A stretch of 64,000 nt of DNA from Paenibacillus sp. W2I17 (lineage in GTDB: Bacteria > Bacillota > Bacilli > Paenibacillales > Paenibacillaceae). This document shows, one piece after another, positions 8,822 to 17,128 of this stretch (position 1 is its first letter; each line of letters opens with the position of its first letter). The notes below the pieces were generated by a model. That model did not search any database, was not told the DNA's origin, and saw only the letters and a list, made by a program, of their open reading frames with translations. The position numbers and the translations under genes were made by a program. Location of the stretch: NCBI RefSeq assembly GCF_030815985.1, contig NZ_JAUSXM010000001.1:4216001-4280000 (forward strand), written 5' to 3'.

Positions 8822-10174
8822 TTATTGTCCAAACATCTGCTGGCCCTTGCTCTTGAAGTCTTCTGCGATCTGCTCTGGTGATTTTTCACCCGAAAACAGC
8901 GCCTGAATATTAGGCTTCACAACCTGTTCCTTGAATTGTTTTTGCTGGGAAGCTTTGTCGATATCCAGTTCCAGTACAACCGGCATCGCGATACTCTCTG
9001 CCATGACTTTTGCAGCAGCCAGATTATCCGGCTGACCAAGCTCTTTTCCTTTAAACAGTTCCACTTGGGACTGTCTTACGAATGGAAGCGCAAGTTCATT
9101 GGCCGAGTTCCCTGCTTTGGCACCACTAAGCGCCTCCATCACCAGGAACGTATTTTTGGCATGCTGTTCGCCTTTGTCCTTCTTCTGTTTGAAGGCTACA
9201 TACCCTTCGCCGCCCATCGTTGTGGCCGCAGGTTGATCATCATTATGTGGTACAGGCAACAAGACAAAATCAATCTTCTCTCCTTGCACTTTGCCATCAT
9301 CGATGTCCTTGTTGCGGTTCTGAATCATCACATCATAATAAGGAATCGCTTTGGAGATAATCGCCGTTTCCCCCGCGTAGAACATATCCGTCCGTTTCGC
9401 TGGAGCGAGAGCCGCCGTTTCCTTCGGCATATACCCTTGATCCATCAGGTTTTTGATAAAAGAGAGGGTATCCAGAATGCGACCATCATTCCATTGGAAC
9501 GTGCCGTCTTTATCAAGAACATCGATCATCCCGTTGTTACGAGACAGCATTTCAATGAAGTCAAGCGAGGTTCCGTCGGTAACCAGTGCATATTGCTTGG
9601 TCCCGCCATCCAGCGTTTTGGTCAGCTTGGCAGCAGCATCGTTGAATTCGGACCAGGTCCAGCCATTTTGCTGAATGGACTTCCAATCAATGCCTGCTTC
9701 CTCCAGAGTGCGTTTGTTCCCACCCCAAGCCCATTGGAATTGATACAACGGCAGTCCATACTGTTTCCCCTGAATCTGGCCTAAATCAAGCGTACCCGGC
9801 AGGTAGTCGTCCTTGATCTCAGGTGTCAGGTAGCTGTCCAGCTCAAGTGCCAATCCCGTATTCACATATGTGCCGTCTACACTATGAAAGTAAAGATCCG
9901 GCGGGTTGCCCGCGTTCAGAGCGACATCGAATTTTTTGGGCCCTTCCGCCCAGGAGAGCATTTCCGTCTTCACGGTAATGTTCGGGTGTTCTTTATTGAA
10001 ATCAGAGATTAGATCCTTCAGTTCATCTTCATATGTGCCATGTACAGGATAGGTCCATACCGTTACCGTATCGTCAGCATTTGGGTCATCTGAAGCAGCA
10101 CCCCCGCTATTCCCACAGGCAGTAACCAAGACCATCATCAACAACATCGTCCATACCAGACCCTTCTTTTTCAT
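8822..10174 (-). CDS. Extracellular sugar-binding lipoprotein of the ABC importer
   Basis: First gene of the operon. The product begins MKKKGLVWTMLLMMVLVTAC, a lipoprotein signal peptide whose lipobox (LVTAC) places a lipid-modified Cys at position 20. The mature part is an SBP_bac_1-type (cluster D carbohydrate) binding protein with TVWTYPVHGTYEDELKDL and FYAGETAIISKAIPYY. I chose ATG 10174, behind AAAGGAGATG, over an upstream ATG pair at 10201. The substrate is inferred from the downstream namZ and nagZ: probably a MurNAc/GlcNAc disaccharide or related fragments. The binding protein alone does not prove this. Confidence 0.92.
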   Translation of the reverse strand: MKKKGLVWTMLLMMVLVTACGNSGGAASDDPNADDTVTVWTYPVHGTYEDELKDLISDFNKEHPNITVKTEMLSWAEGPKKFDVALNAGNPPDLYFHSVDGTYVNTGLALELDSYLTPEIKDDYLPGTLDLGQIQGKQYGLPLYQFQWAWGGNKRTLEEAGIDWKSIQQNGWTWSEFNDAAAKLTKTLDGGTKQYALVTDGTSLDFIEMLSRNNGMIDVLDKDGTFQWNDGRILDTLSFIKNLMDQGYMPKETAALAPAKRTDMFYAGETAIISKAIPYYDVMIQNRNKDIDDGKVQGEKIDFVLLPVPHNDDQPAATTMGGEGYVAFKQKKDKGEQHAKNTFLVMEALSGAKAGNSANELALPFVRQSQVELFKGKELGQPDNLAAAKVMAESIAMPVVLELDIDKASQQKQFKEQVVKPNIQALFSGEKSPEQIAEDFKSKGQQMFGQ

Positions 10175-10346
10175 CCCTTCATCTCCTTTGCATGTCATCA
10201 TCCGATTCTTTCATTGCCTACCATGCTACCCCTTTTGTGATCGTTCAGCCTTCAAACGCCATCCACCTATACACGCGGCAGTAAGGAAAAGCACCTCCCC
10301 TGTAGATTGGGCCTGCCAGTCGCAGGCTAAATCTCTTAAATGCAAT

Positions 10347-10373
10347 GTTAACGTCAACTTAATTGACATTAAC
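10347..10373. promoter_or_regulatory. Operator-like inverted repeat between promoter and binding-protein gene
   Basis: GTTAACGTCAA and TTGACATTAAC form an inverted repeat (10 of 11 pairs) around CTTAA. It lies about 30-55 bases inside the predicted transcript of the ABC operon, where a bound repressor could act as a roadblock. Part of it also resembles a catabolite-response element with about two mismatches. Candidate only. Confidence 0.4.
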
Positions 10374-10408
10374 AGTATTAATTCCTTCCAAAATTGTAGA
10401 TTGAATTC

Positions 10409-10437
10409 ATTATATGAGTTGTAAAATAAAAATTCAA
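10409..10437 (-). promoter_or_regulatory. Sigma-A promoter of the muropeptide ABC/namZ/nagZ operon
   Basis: Minus strand: -35 TTGAAT (10432-10437), 17-base spacer, perfect -10 TATAAT (10409-10414). The predicted start near 10402 gives a leader of about 230 bases to the ATG at 10174. Confidence 0.7.
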
Positions 10438-10450
10438 CATTATTTTTTAT

Positions 10451-10492
10451 TATAAAATTTAATTTTACTTTTTCTTTTCATGCAACTATACT
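10451..10492 (+). promoter_or_regulatory. Candidate promoter and MurR half-site before the kinase gene
   Basis: A -10 like TATACT (10487-10492) lies 17 bases after TTTACT (10464-10469). Overlapping its upstream edge, TATAAAATTTAATT (10451-10464) matches 13 of 14 bases of a half-site in the anmK upstream inverted repeat (14856-14869). This suggests one shared regulator. Confidence 0.4.
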
Positions 10493-10530
10493 ATGTAAAA
10501 AGAAAACCCAAGCAAGCGAGGTGAGCCACT

Positions 10531-11493
10531 TTGCGAGTGTATGTAGGCGTAGATGGAGGCGGTACCAACACTGATGCAGCAATCATTTCTGAATCTGGTG
10601 AAATTCTCGCCCGACTCAGCGGCGGTCCCACGAATCCTCACAGCGTATCCACTGAACAGGCCATTTCCGAACTGCAACGAGTGCTGGAACAGCTATTTAA
10701 TCTAATAAGTGATTTATCGACAAATTGTGAGGGTATATGCCTCGGTATGTCAGGTGTAGATACGATCCAAGAACGGCAACTTATAGCCGAAGCAGTAAAT
10801 AACTATATGAAGAGTCTTAATCGACAGGCATCAGAAGGTTGTCAAGTCTGGGTTGTATCCGAAGGAGAGATTGCTCTGATGGCCTCTCTCGGACATACGC
10901 ACGGTGTATTGTGTATCTCTGGAACAGGGTCCATCGTGTACGGATTTACGCTGGAAGGAGAGCGATACCGTGCAGGAGGCTGGGGTCATCTGCTTGGAGA
11001 TGAGGGGAGCGGCTATCGTATTGGGCAGCGTGCACTCCAAGTGGTTATGCAGAGTTATGACGGTGTTCTTCATCCAACCCGCTTAACCCCTCTTCTTCTA
11101 AAGAATCTGAACCTTCGGGATATATCAGAGCTAAAGACGCGGGTGTATCAGACGGATTGGGGCAAAACCGAGACCGCATCCATCGCCCGTTTAGCTATAG
11201 AAGCAGCTGAACTCGGAGATGAGGCCGCCCGGGCACTGATCATCGACGAAGCCTCACAATTGGCGGATACCGCCAAGGCGCTGGTTGCCCGTCATCCCGA
11301 ATTTGTATCCACTCCGGTTGTCCTGTCCGGATCAATGTTTCGATACGCTGCACTTTTCCGAAATACATTTATTCAGAAGTTATCAGGATATTATGGAGAG
11401 TTGGACTTTGTATATCGTGAAGATGCCCCCGCTCCAGCGGTTGGCGCAGCACAACTGGCAAGAAAACGCCGTTCCCTGAATGAATCATTTTAA
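10531..11493 (+). CDS. BadF/BadG-type N-acetylmuramate/N-acetylglucosamine kinase (MurK-like)
   Basis: 320-residue ASKHA-fold sugar kinase. It has the phosphate-1 loop VDGGGTNTDAAI (6-17), ISGTGSIVYGF (about 129-139) and GGWGHLLGDEGSGYRIG (about 149-165) of the BcrA/BadF/BadG ATPase family. Characterised relatives phosphorylate GlcNAc or, in Clostridium MurK, both MurNAc and GlcNAc at C6. Here it would convert free sugars released by NamZ and NagZ inside the cell to MurNAc-6-P and GlcNAc-6-P for MurQ. A PTS importer would have delivered them already phosphorylated. TTG start at 10531 behind GAGGTGAG; murQ begins 22 bases downstream. Specificity is inferred from context. Confidence 0.85.
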   Translation: MRVYVGVDGGGTNTDAAIISESGEILARLSGGPTNPHSVSTEQAISELQRVLEQLFNLISDLSTNCEGICLGMSGVDTIQERQLIAEAVNNYMKSLNRQASEGCQVWVVSEGEIALMASLGHTHGVLCISGTGSIVYGFTLEGERYRAGGWGHLLGDEGSGYRIGQRALQVVMQSYDGVLHPTRLTPLLLKNLNLRDISELKTRVYQTDWGKTETASIARLAIEAAELGDEAARALIIDEASQLADTAKALVARHPEFVSTPVVLSGSMFRYAALFRNTFIQKLSGYYGELDFVYREDAPAPAVGAAQLARKRRSLNESF

Positions 11494-11515
11494 AAGAGAG
11501 AAGGAGGCCATACGA

Positions 11516-12421
11516 ATGAATCACATGCTGAATTCACTAATAACAGAACAACCCAATCCACTAACGGATCATATAGATGAATTGCCTTCGGCAGAAATTA
11601 TGGAGCTAATTAATAAGGAAGATCAACGCATTGCGGAGCTCATTCAGCTCCTGATTCCGGTCATTGCTCAGGCTGCGGATCGGATCTTGGAGGCATTTCA
11701 GTCTGGCGGCAGGCTTTTTTATGTAGGCGCAGGTACCAGTGGAAGATTAGGAATACTTGACGCCTCGGAATGCCCGCCTACCTACGGAACCCCGCCCTCC
11801 ATGGTGCAGGGTATTATTGCAGGGGGATTCCGGGCAGTAAAGGACCCGGTTGAAGGTGCTGAAGATAGTGAGGAGTTGGGAGCTGCGGACCTTGATGAAC
11901 ATGGCTTAGACAAAAACGATGTTGTGGTTGGCATTGCAGCCAGTGGACGAACGCCGTATGTGCTGGGTGCGATGAGACATGCCAAGGAGATTGGGGCTAC
12001 GGTGATCAGCCTGAGTAATAATGCAGGCACGCCGATGACCCTGTTGGCTGATGTGAGCATTGAGGCTGTTGTCGGCCCAGAGGTTGTCATGGGTTCAACA
12101 CGTATGAAGGCAGGCAGCGCCCAGAAAATGATTCTGAACATGCTCACGACTACCGCCATGATTCGTCTGGGCAAGGTTTACCGTAATTTCATGGTTGATC
12201 TGAACCCTTCGAACGAGAAGCTTGTCCATCGGGCCAAACGCATGATACATCTGGCAACCGGAGCGAATGAAGCCGATATTGAAGAGGCTTTTACCGGTGC
12301 AGACGGTCATGTAAAAACGGCAATCGTCATGCTGATGGCAGGCGTGGACGCAACGGAAGCCCAGCACAGGCTTCATCTGGCTGACGGATTTGTCCGTAGC
12401 GCCATTGCGGGGCCTTCCTGA
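11516..12421 (+). CDS. murQ: N-acetylmuramic acid 6-phosphate etherase MurQ
   Basis: Cleaves the lactyl ether of MurNAc-6-P to GlcNAc-6-P and D-lactate, the key step of muropeptide recycling. The 301-residue SIS-domain protein shows the signature FYVGAGTSGRLGILDASECPPTYG region (about 67-90). VVGIAASGRTPYVLGAM and GSTRMKAGSAQKMILNM are also present. I chose ATG 11516 because AAGGAGG (11501-11507) is 8 bases upstream; a longer reading would overlap the kinase gene. It forms a two-gene unit with the kinase and ends in a terminator. Confidence 0.97.
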   Translation: MNHMLNSLITEQPNPLTDHIDELPSAEIMELINKEDQRIAELIQLLIPVIAQAADRILEAFQSGGRLFYVGAGTSGRLGILDASECPPTYGTPPSMVQGIIAGGFRAVKDPVEGAEDSEELGAADLDEHGLDKNDVVVGIAASGRTPYVLGAMRHAKEIGATVISLSNNAGTPMTLLADVSIEAVVGPEVVMGSTRMKAGSAQKMILNMLTTTAMIRLGKVYRNFMVDLNPSNEKLVHRAKRMIHLATGANEADIEEAFTGADGHVKTAIVMLMAGVDATEAQHRLHLADGFVRSAIAGPS

Positions 12422-12456
12422 GCCGTACAGGGGTATCATTAGAGGTGGTAAGAGAG

Positions 12457-12488
12457 GAGCCCAACATTAGTCTGGGCTCTTTTTTTTA
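12457..12488 (+). terminator. Terminator after murQ
   Basis: Stem GAGCCCA/TGGGCTC with a 9-base loop followed by eight or more T residues, 35 bases after the murQ stop. Confidence 0.9.
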
Positions 12489-12568
12489 TTTTTTTATTGT
12501 AAAAGCGGATATAATCCGTCAAAAAATCCCCTCCTGCATAAACAGAAAGGGATTCATATGGTTTTACT

Positions 12569-13417
12569 TCACTTGTGCTCCAGAATAGCCTGTCGGCTCT
12601 TCTCCAAATACTCCACCGACTGGTTGTAATCCCGACTGGCAATCGCTAGATACAAAATATCGATCACGTTCAGCTGTGCAATCCGTGACGAAGTTGCTCC
12701 GCTCCGAATATCGCTTTCGGTGGAAGTAATCATCAGGGGTACATCCGCCATACTACTGAGTGTATTACTGCCCCACTTGGTAATGCTGATTGTCGCTGCA
12801 CCGCCATCATGAGCATGCTTGAGACAGGAGATTACGTTCGAAGTCTCCCCTGAATACGAGATACATACCACCGCATCATCTTCACGAAGCGTCGTTGCGG
12901 ACGAAATCTGCATATGCGGATCGGCGAACGAAAAGCTTGTGCGATTGATTCGCATGAACTTGTAATGTGCATCCAGCGCAATCAGGTTGGAGGCCCCTAC
13001 TCCATAGAAAAAGATCCGGTTCGCCTGATGAAGCACGTCCACGGCTTTTTCTACCAGACGTGGGTCCAGAATATGAACCGTATCCTTCACCGACTGAATA
13101 TTGTTTGTGGACACATGTTGAATAATGCTCTCCATGGAGTCCTGGGGACGAATCTCTGTATATTGATATGGCTCACTCGTCTGCAAATCTCCGGCAATCT
13201 TCAGCTTCAGCTCCTGAAAACCCGTTACACCCAGTGATTTGCAGAGACGGATAATGGCAGCTGGGCTGCCTCCACTCCGTTCAGACAACTGGGCCACCGA
13301 GGATTGAACAGTTTCTTGCGGGTGATCGAGAATATAAGCTCCGATCTTCCGTTCGGACGGGGTCAAGTCATCCATTAATGCACGTAAACGTACAAGTCCA
13401 CCTTTCATGCCTTCCAT
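12569..13417 (-). CDS. murR: RpiR-family transcriptional regulator MurR
   Basis: 282-residue regulator. An N-terminal RpiR helix-turn-helix (about 5-78, LTPSERKIGAYILDHPQ, SVAQLSERSGGSPAAIIRLCKSLG) is followed by a sugar-phosphate-binding SIS domain (about 115-250, FFYGVGASNLIALDAHYK, VCISYSGETSNVI). Known MurR proteins sense MurNAc-6-P and repress murQ and nearby genes. The ATG at 13417 has AAAGGAGGAGCGA directly upstream; an ATG at 13441 does not. It lies 116 bases after anmK on the same strand and is convergent with murQ. A weak TTAGAC/TAAAAT pair in the gap may give it its own promoter. Confidence 0.9.
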   Translation of the reverse strand: MEGMKGGLVRLRALMDDLTPSERKIGAYILDHPQETVQSSVAQLSERSGGSPAAIIRLCKSLGVTGFQELKLKIAGDLQTSEPYQYTEIRPQDSMESIIQHVSTNNIQSVKDTVHILDPRLVEKAVDVLHQANRIFFYGVGASNLIALDAHYKFMRINRTSFSFADPHMQISSATTLREDDAVVCISYSGETSNVISCLKHAHDGGAATISITKWGSNTLSSMADVPLMITSTESDIRSGATSSRIAQLNVIDILYLAIASRDYNQSVEYLEKSRQAILEHK

Positions 13418-13533
13418 TCGCTCCTCCTTTCCGTACTTCATTCATGTACAAGCATTTTATCTTATAATTCCACTCGCGTCTAATCGAATTCCTCGCCCTT
13501 CCATAACTGAACTCCAATTAAAGTCAGGCCTCA

Positions 13534-14763
13534 CTAGAGTGTGAGATCGCCTGAGATTACGGCGTGTTTCGCGCCGGTTACGGCCGGGAGTGTATTAGTT
13601 CTTCCCATAAGTGCCTCATGGCCAAGTAAAGCAAATCCAATGGCTTCCCGAGCATCATCGGGTATACCATAATCTGTTGTTCGTTCCAAACGGATATCCT
13701 CAGGTAGTCTCTGACGGATCATCTCCATTAACGTGGCATTGGAAGTGCCACCACCGCACGCGAGCATGGCCGATATTTGCACCTTGGTCAGAATAAAATC
13801 CTTCACTCCACGCACGATGGTCTCCGCGGTCAGACAGGTGGCAGTAGCCAGCGTGTCTTCCAGCGTTAAGGAACGTGATGCGGCCATCTCCATCAGTCTC
13901 ACTGCATACGCTGTTCCATATACTTCTCGCCCGGTACTTTTCGGTGGAAGTCTTTTGAAATACTCATCCTCCAAACACAGGTCTACCAGACCCTGATCGA
14001 CCTTCCCCTGTGCGGCAATACTTCCATTCGGATCATAATGCTGCCGCCCATCCGTTGCCTGCCGCACAATGGCGTCCATCACCATATTCCCTGGTCCCGT
14101 ATCAAATGCCGAAATACCTTCGCTAGAAGACTCGGAGGGAAGCACCGTCACATTTCCAATGCCGCCGATATTCTGCACCAGCCGTCCTTCCGTCGGGCTG
14201 CGGAACATCAGAGCATCCGCATAAGGCGTAAGCGGGGCACCTTCCCCACCAGCCGCCATATCCCTTGCCCGCAGGTTGCCAATCACTGGCAGTCCAGTCC
14301 GTTCTCGAACAACAGCACATTCACCGATCTGCAATGTCGATACCACATCAATACTTGCTCCCGTTGGCCCTGGAAATGCAGATGCTACAGGAGCATGCCA
14401 TACTGTCTGTCCATGCATGCTGATCACATCCACCTGCTGCGTTGAAATACCGGCAGACTGCATCAGTTCCGTAACACTATGCGCATACCACTCCGATACA
14501 CCAAAATGCGCGGCCGTCAGCTCGTCGACACGCGCCGTCTCCGGTGAACATAACCGGATCAGTACGTCTCTCAATCCATTCGAATACGGCACACAGACGA
14601 AATCAACCAGCTCGATCTGCTGTAATGCCCCGCTCATATCGGTTTGAATACGCACCAATGCCGCGTCAGTTCCATCAAGTGACGTTCCTGACATTAGTCC
14701 GATGACCAGATGCTCCTGCTTCAAACGATACTTCTCCCACATCGGATAGCTGCCTGTATCCAT
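13534..14763 (-). CDS. anmK: Anhydro-N-acetylmuramic acid kinase AnmK
   Basis: Hydrolyses the 1,6-anhydro ring of anhMurNAc and phosphorylates it to MurNAc-6-P, feeding MurQ. The 409-residue protein has the family N-terminal motif GLMSGTSLDGTDAALV (about 22-37). SMHGQTVWH, the GGIGNVT block, FDTGPGNMVMDAIV and ACGGGTSNATLM near the C-terminus are also visible. Start ATG 14763 is behind GGAGGTTGGAAG. AnmK is typical of Gram-negative recycling, where lytic transglycosylases make anhydro sugars, and is less usual in a Gram-positive. It is separated from the ABC operon but lies beside murR. Confidence 0.95.
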   Translation of the reverse strand: MDTGSYPMWEKYRLKQEHLVIGLMSGTSLDGTDAALVRIQTDMSGALQQIELVDFVCVPYSNGLRDVLIRLCSPETARVDELTAAHFGVSEWYAHSVTELMQSAGISTQQVDVISMHGQTVWHAPVASAFPGPTGASIDVVSTLQIGECAVVRERTGLPVIGNLRARDMAAGGEGAPLTPYADALMFRSPTEGRLVQNIGGIGNVTVLPSESSSEGISAFDTGPGNMVMDAIVRQATDGRQHYDPNGSIAAQGKVDQGLVDLCLEDEYFKRLPPKSTGREVYGTAYAVRLMEMAASRSLTLEDTLATATCLTAETIVRGVKDFILTKVQISAMLACGGGTSNATLMEMIRQRLPEDIRLERTTDYGIPDDAREAIGFALLGHEALMGRTNTLPAVTGAKHAVISGDLTL

Positions 14764-14830
14764 CCACTTCCAACCTCCTGCAAGACCCGATGAACACGTC
14801 ATCCTGCCATAATTTCACCCAGTATATGAT

Positions 14831-14868
14831 ATTAAATTTCACAAGTCAAACATTATATGAAATTTAAT
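14831..14868. promoter_or_regulatory. Perfect inverted repeat upstream of anmK, candidate MurR operator
   Basis: ATTAAATTTCA (14831-14841) and TGAAATTTAAT (14858-14868) are exact inverted copies 16 bases apart, upstream of anmK. RpiR regulators bind such AT-rich repeats. A related half-site occurs at 10451-10464 before the kinase gene. Confidence 0.5.
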
Positions 14869-15045
14869 TACATCATTGAAAATAAAAAGAGAGATATTCA
14901 TCCCATTTGCGATCACACATCATGTTTTCTTCCATCAATTGATAATTAGATATCAGAAGAGAAACATTTTTACATTTTTACCGTTTATATTATGTAGGGA
15001 TATTTTGGAATCAAGAAAATGATCTAATATTAGTCGAGGTGTATA

Positions 15046-16458
15046 ATGAAGAAAACCATTTTACTACTGTTTTTGAGTCTGTTCTTACTCTTTTTGCTCC
15101 CTAATCAGGGAAATGCCGCTGCAAGCACGTCGAAAATCTTTATGGATGGAGAGGAATTAGTCCTCCCAAGTGATGTACAGGTGACGATCATCAATAAAAA
15201 CGTGATGATCCCGATTCGTGTCGTTGCCGAAAATTTGAAATTCAAAGTCGATTGGAACCAACAAGCACGCACTGTAAAAATTCAGCAAGATCAACAGACG
15301 ATTTCCCTAACCGTGGATCAAAAGCAAGCCATGGTTACTGACAAACAAGTCACTTTGAACACAGCCCCGCAAATTTTGAACAAAACGCTGGTGGTGCCCA
15401 TTCGATTTGTCAGTGAACAAATGGGGCTTAAGGTAAGATGGAACAATCAAGACAAGATCGTATACTTAACAAACACCAGTAAGGGACCTGCTATCGACCC
15501 AGGCAACAGTTCTGGAAAAGGGGATTCAACGTCTAACGCCCAGGTTACCGATATCCAATTTGCCAATAATCAGCTCGTGTTATCCACGGATGGGGCCGTT
15601 CAGCCGGTAGTAACGACCCTCAAGTACCCTGATCGTTTGGTTGTGGACTTGCCCGGAGCCACATTTGGTGATATCTCCCAACCGCTGGATCAAGGATTCA
15701 ATGGCAAGCTGGATGTGAGCGGTTATCCCAATGTGACGGAAGTGAGATATTCGCTGTTCAAACGAGATCCGGCGCAAGTTCGCATTGTCGTAGAATTGAA
15801 TAATGTCAAGGATGTCCAGTACATCCAGAATGTGATTGCCGATAAACTGATTATTGATCTGAATGTAGCGGGAGACAATGTCACACCTGCTCCAGTCACT
15901 CCAGTAGGCGATTCAGGACGCAAGGTCGTGGTCATCGATCCAGGACACGGTGGCAGTGATCCAGGGACGATCAGCATCACGAATAAACCCGAAAAGGAAT
16001 ACAATCTGGCATTGGCTCACAAAGTACAAGCCCTGCTGCTCAATGAACCCAATATCGAATTGGTGATGACTCGTGAAGGTGATACCTATCCGACCCGCCC
16101 TGAGCGTGTTCAACTCGCCAATCAATTAAATGCAGATGTATTTGTATCTATCCATGGCAATAGTGTGAAGTCCGCCCCCCAAGCGACAGGTACGGAGACA
16201 TATTATTATCAACGCAGTAACAGCAAGGAATTAGCCAATATCATTCATCAACGTTTGGTGAAAGCCATGGGTCTCAGAGATCGTGGTGTGAAAAATGGCA
16301 ACTTGGAAGTAATCCGAGACACGACCATGCCTGCAGTACTTTTGGAAGTGGGATTCTTGAGTAATGTACTCGATGAAGAACTGATGTCGTCCGAAGTTGT
16401 TCAGATGAAAGCCGCTCAAGCGATAGCCGATGGAATCAAGGAGTATTTGGGCCTATAA
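15046..16458 (+). CDS. Exported N-acetylmuramoyl-L-alanine amidase (CuAO-like + AMIN + Amidase_3)
   Basis: 470-residue wall hydrolase that cuts the MurNAc-L-alanine bond. A signal peptide (1-25, ending GNAAA) precedes a copper-amine-oxidase-like N domain (about 30-142, VMIPIRVVAE, LVVPIRFVSE). An AMIN domain (about 165-272) targets peptidoglycan, and a zinc Amidase_3 domain (about 294-468) follows. The zinc ligands are visible as H301 (VIDPGHGG), E316 (EKEYNL) and H370 (VSIHGN), with catalytic E434 (LLEVGFLSN). ATG 15046 follows GAGGTG. It is divergent from anmK and may supply fragments to the rescue pathway, but it could equally serve ordinary wall turnover. Confidence 0.95.
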   Translation: MKKTILLLFLSLFLLFLLPNQGNAAASTSKIFMDGEELVLPSDVQVTIINKNVMIPIRVVAENLKFKVDWNQQARTVKIQQDQQTISLTVDQKQAMVTDKQVTLNTAPQILNKTLVVPIRFVSEQMGLKVRWNNQDKIVYLTNTSKGPAIDPGNSSGKGDSTSNAQVTDIQFANNQLVLSTDGAVQPVVTTLKYPDRLVVDLPGATFGDISQPLDQGFNGKLDVSGYPNVTEVRYSLFKRDPAQVRIVVELNNVKDVQYIQNVIADKLIIDLNVAGDNVTPAPVTPVGDSGRKVVVIDPGHGGSDPGTISITNKPEKEYNLALAHKVQALLLNEPNIELVMTREGDTYPTRPERVQLANQLNADVFVSIHGNSVKSAPQATGTETYYYQRSNSKELANIIHQRLVKAMGLRDRGVKNGNLEVIRDTTMPAVLLEVGFLSNVLDEELMSSEVVQMKAAQAIADGIKEYLGL

Positions 16459-16492
16459 ATCATCAAATAAATCAGATGAAGGAAGTGATTCT

Positions 16493-17053
16493 TTGAATAA
16501 GAAGCTAGGTTGTGCACTTATATTATCATGCTTGATCCTTATCGGAGTTGGATGCGCTCAGAAGCCAGTGAGCCAATCCGGTTCGAATGAACCTGCTGTT
16601 CAGGGAGGACAGGTGCAGGCACCAAACCCATCTGAAACGGAGGTGGATCTGGGCACAATGAATACACAAGTCGTCGATGTATATTTGGCAGATTCTCAGG
16701 TATTGGATCTGGAGAAAACAGAGCAGGAAATTGAATACAAGGATGATTCCGAAAAATATGAAAAAACATTTGCAGCGTTGCAAACGAACACTGATTCGGA
16801 GCTTGTTTCCCTCTGGGAGCAGGTGGAATTGCTCTCTGTCCAATATGCTGAGGGTACGGTGACTTTGGATGTTCATATACCCGCTGAAGCCAATCTTGGT
16901 ACCAGTGGAGAACTGCTCGCATTGGAAGCTTTAACAACAACGATGTTTCAATTTGATGAAGTGAACAGCCTGGATATACTGGTGGATGGTGAAGCCGTTG
17001 ATAGTTTGATGGGTCATGCCGAACTGGAGCACCCCATTCATCGCGAACCCTAA
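16493..17053 (+). CDS. GerMN-domain lipoprotein
   Basis: 186-residue lipoprotein. The signal peptide NKKLGCALILSCLILIGVGC has its lipobox at LIGVGC. The mature part is a GerMN (sporulation/germination) domain of about 110 residues, with VTLDVHIPAEANLGTSGE, ALTTTMFQFDEVNSLDILVDG and EAVDSLMGH. In GerM this domain is found in a wall-associated protein of the spore; in other proteins it often accompanies amidases. The start is TTG 16493 behind GAAGGAAGTG; no in-frame ATG fits. It lies 34 bases after the amidase gene, so the two are probably co-transcribed. Confidence 0.82.
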   Translation: MNKKLGCALILSCLILIGVGCAQKPVSQSGSNEPAVQGGQVQAPNPSETEVDLGTMNTQVVDVYLADSQVLDLEKTEQEIEYKDDSEKYEKTFAALQTNTDSELVSLWEQVELLSVQYAEGTVTLDVHIPAEANLGTSGELLALEALTTTMFQFDEVNSLDILVDGEAVDSLMGHAELEHPIHREP

Positions 17054-17070
17054 AGATCACACAACAATGG

Positions 17071-17096
17071 AAAAAGAACGTCCCCAGGGACGTTCC
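17071..17096 (-). terminator. Terminator of the ABC/metallo-beta-lactamase operon
   Basis: GAACGTCC and GGACGTTC pair around a 4-base loop (17076-17095) and run into TTTTT on the minus strand. It lies 33 bases after the metallo-beta-lactamase gene and may also stop readthrough from the GerMN gene. Confidence 0.75.
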
Positions 17097-17128
17097 AATC
17101 TGACGCATCAATTCGATTCATGCACAAT

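Noticed and set aside
8215..8856. 213-residue frame antisense to the MalF-type permease
   Set aside because: Shadow frame; no start signal, no family pattern.
10188..10424. 78-residue frame in the divergent promoter region
   Set aside because: No ribosome-binding site, and it overlaps the promoter, operator-like repeat and leader of the ABC operon.
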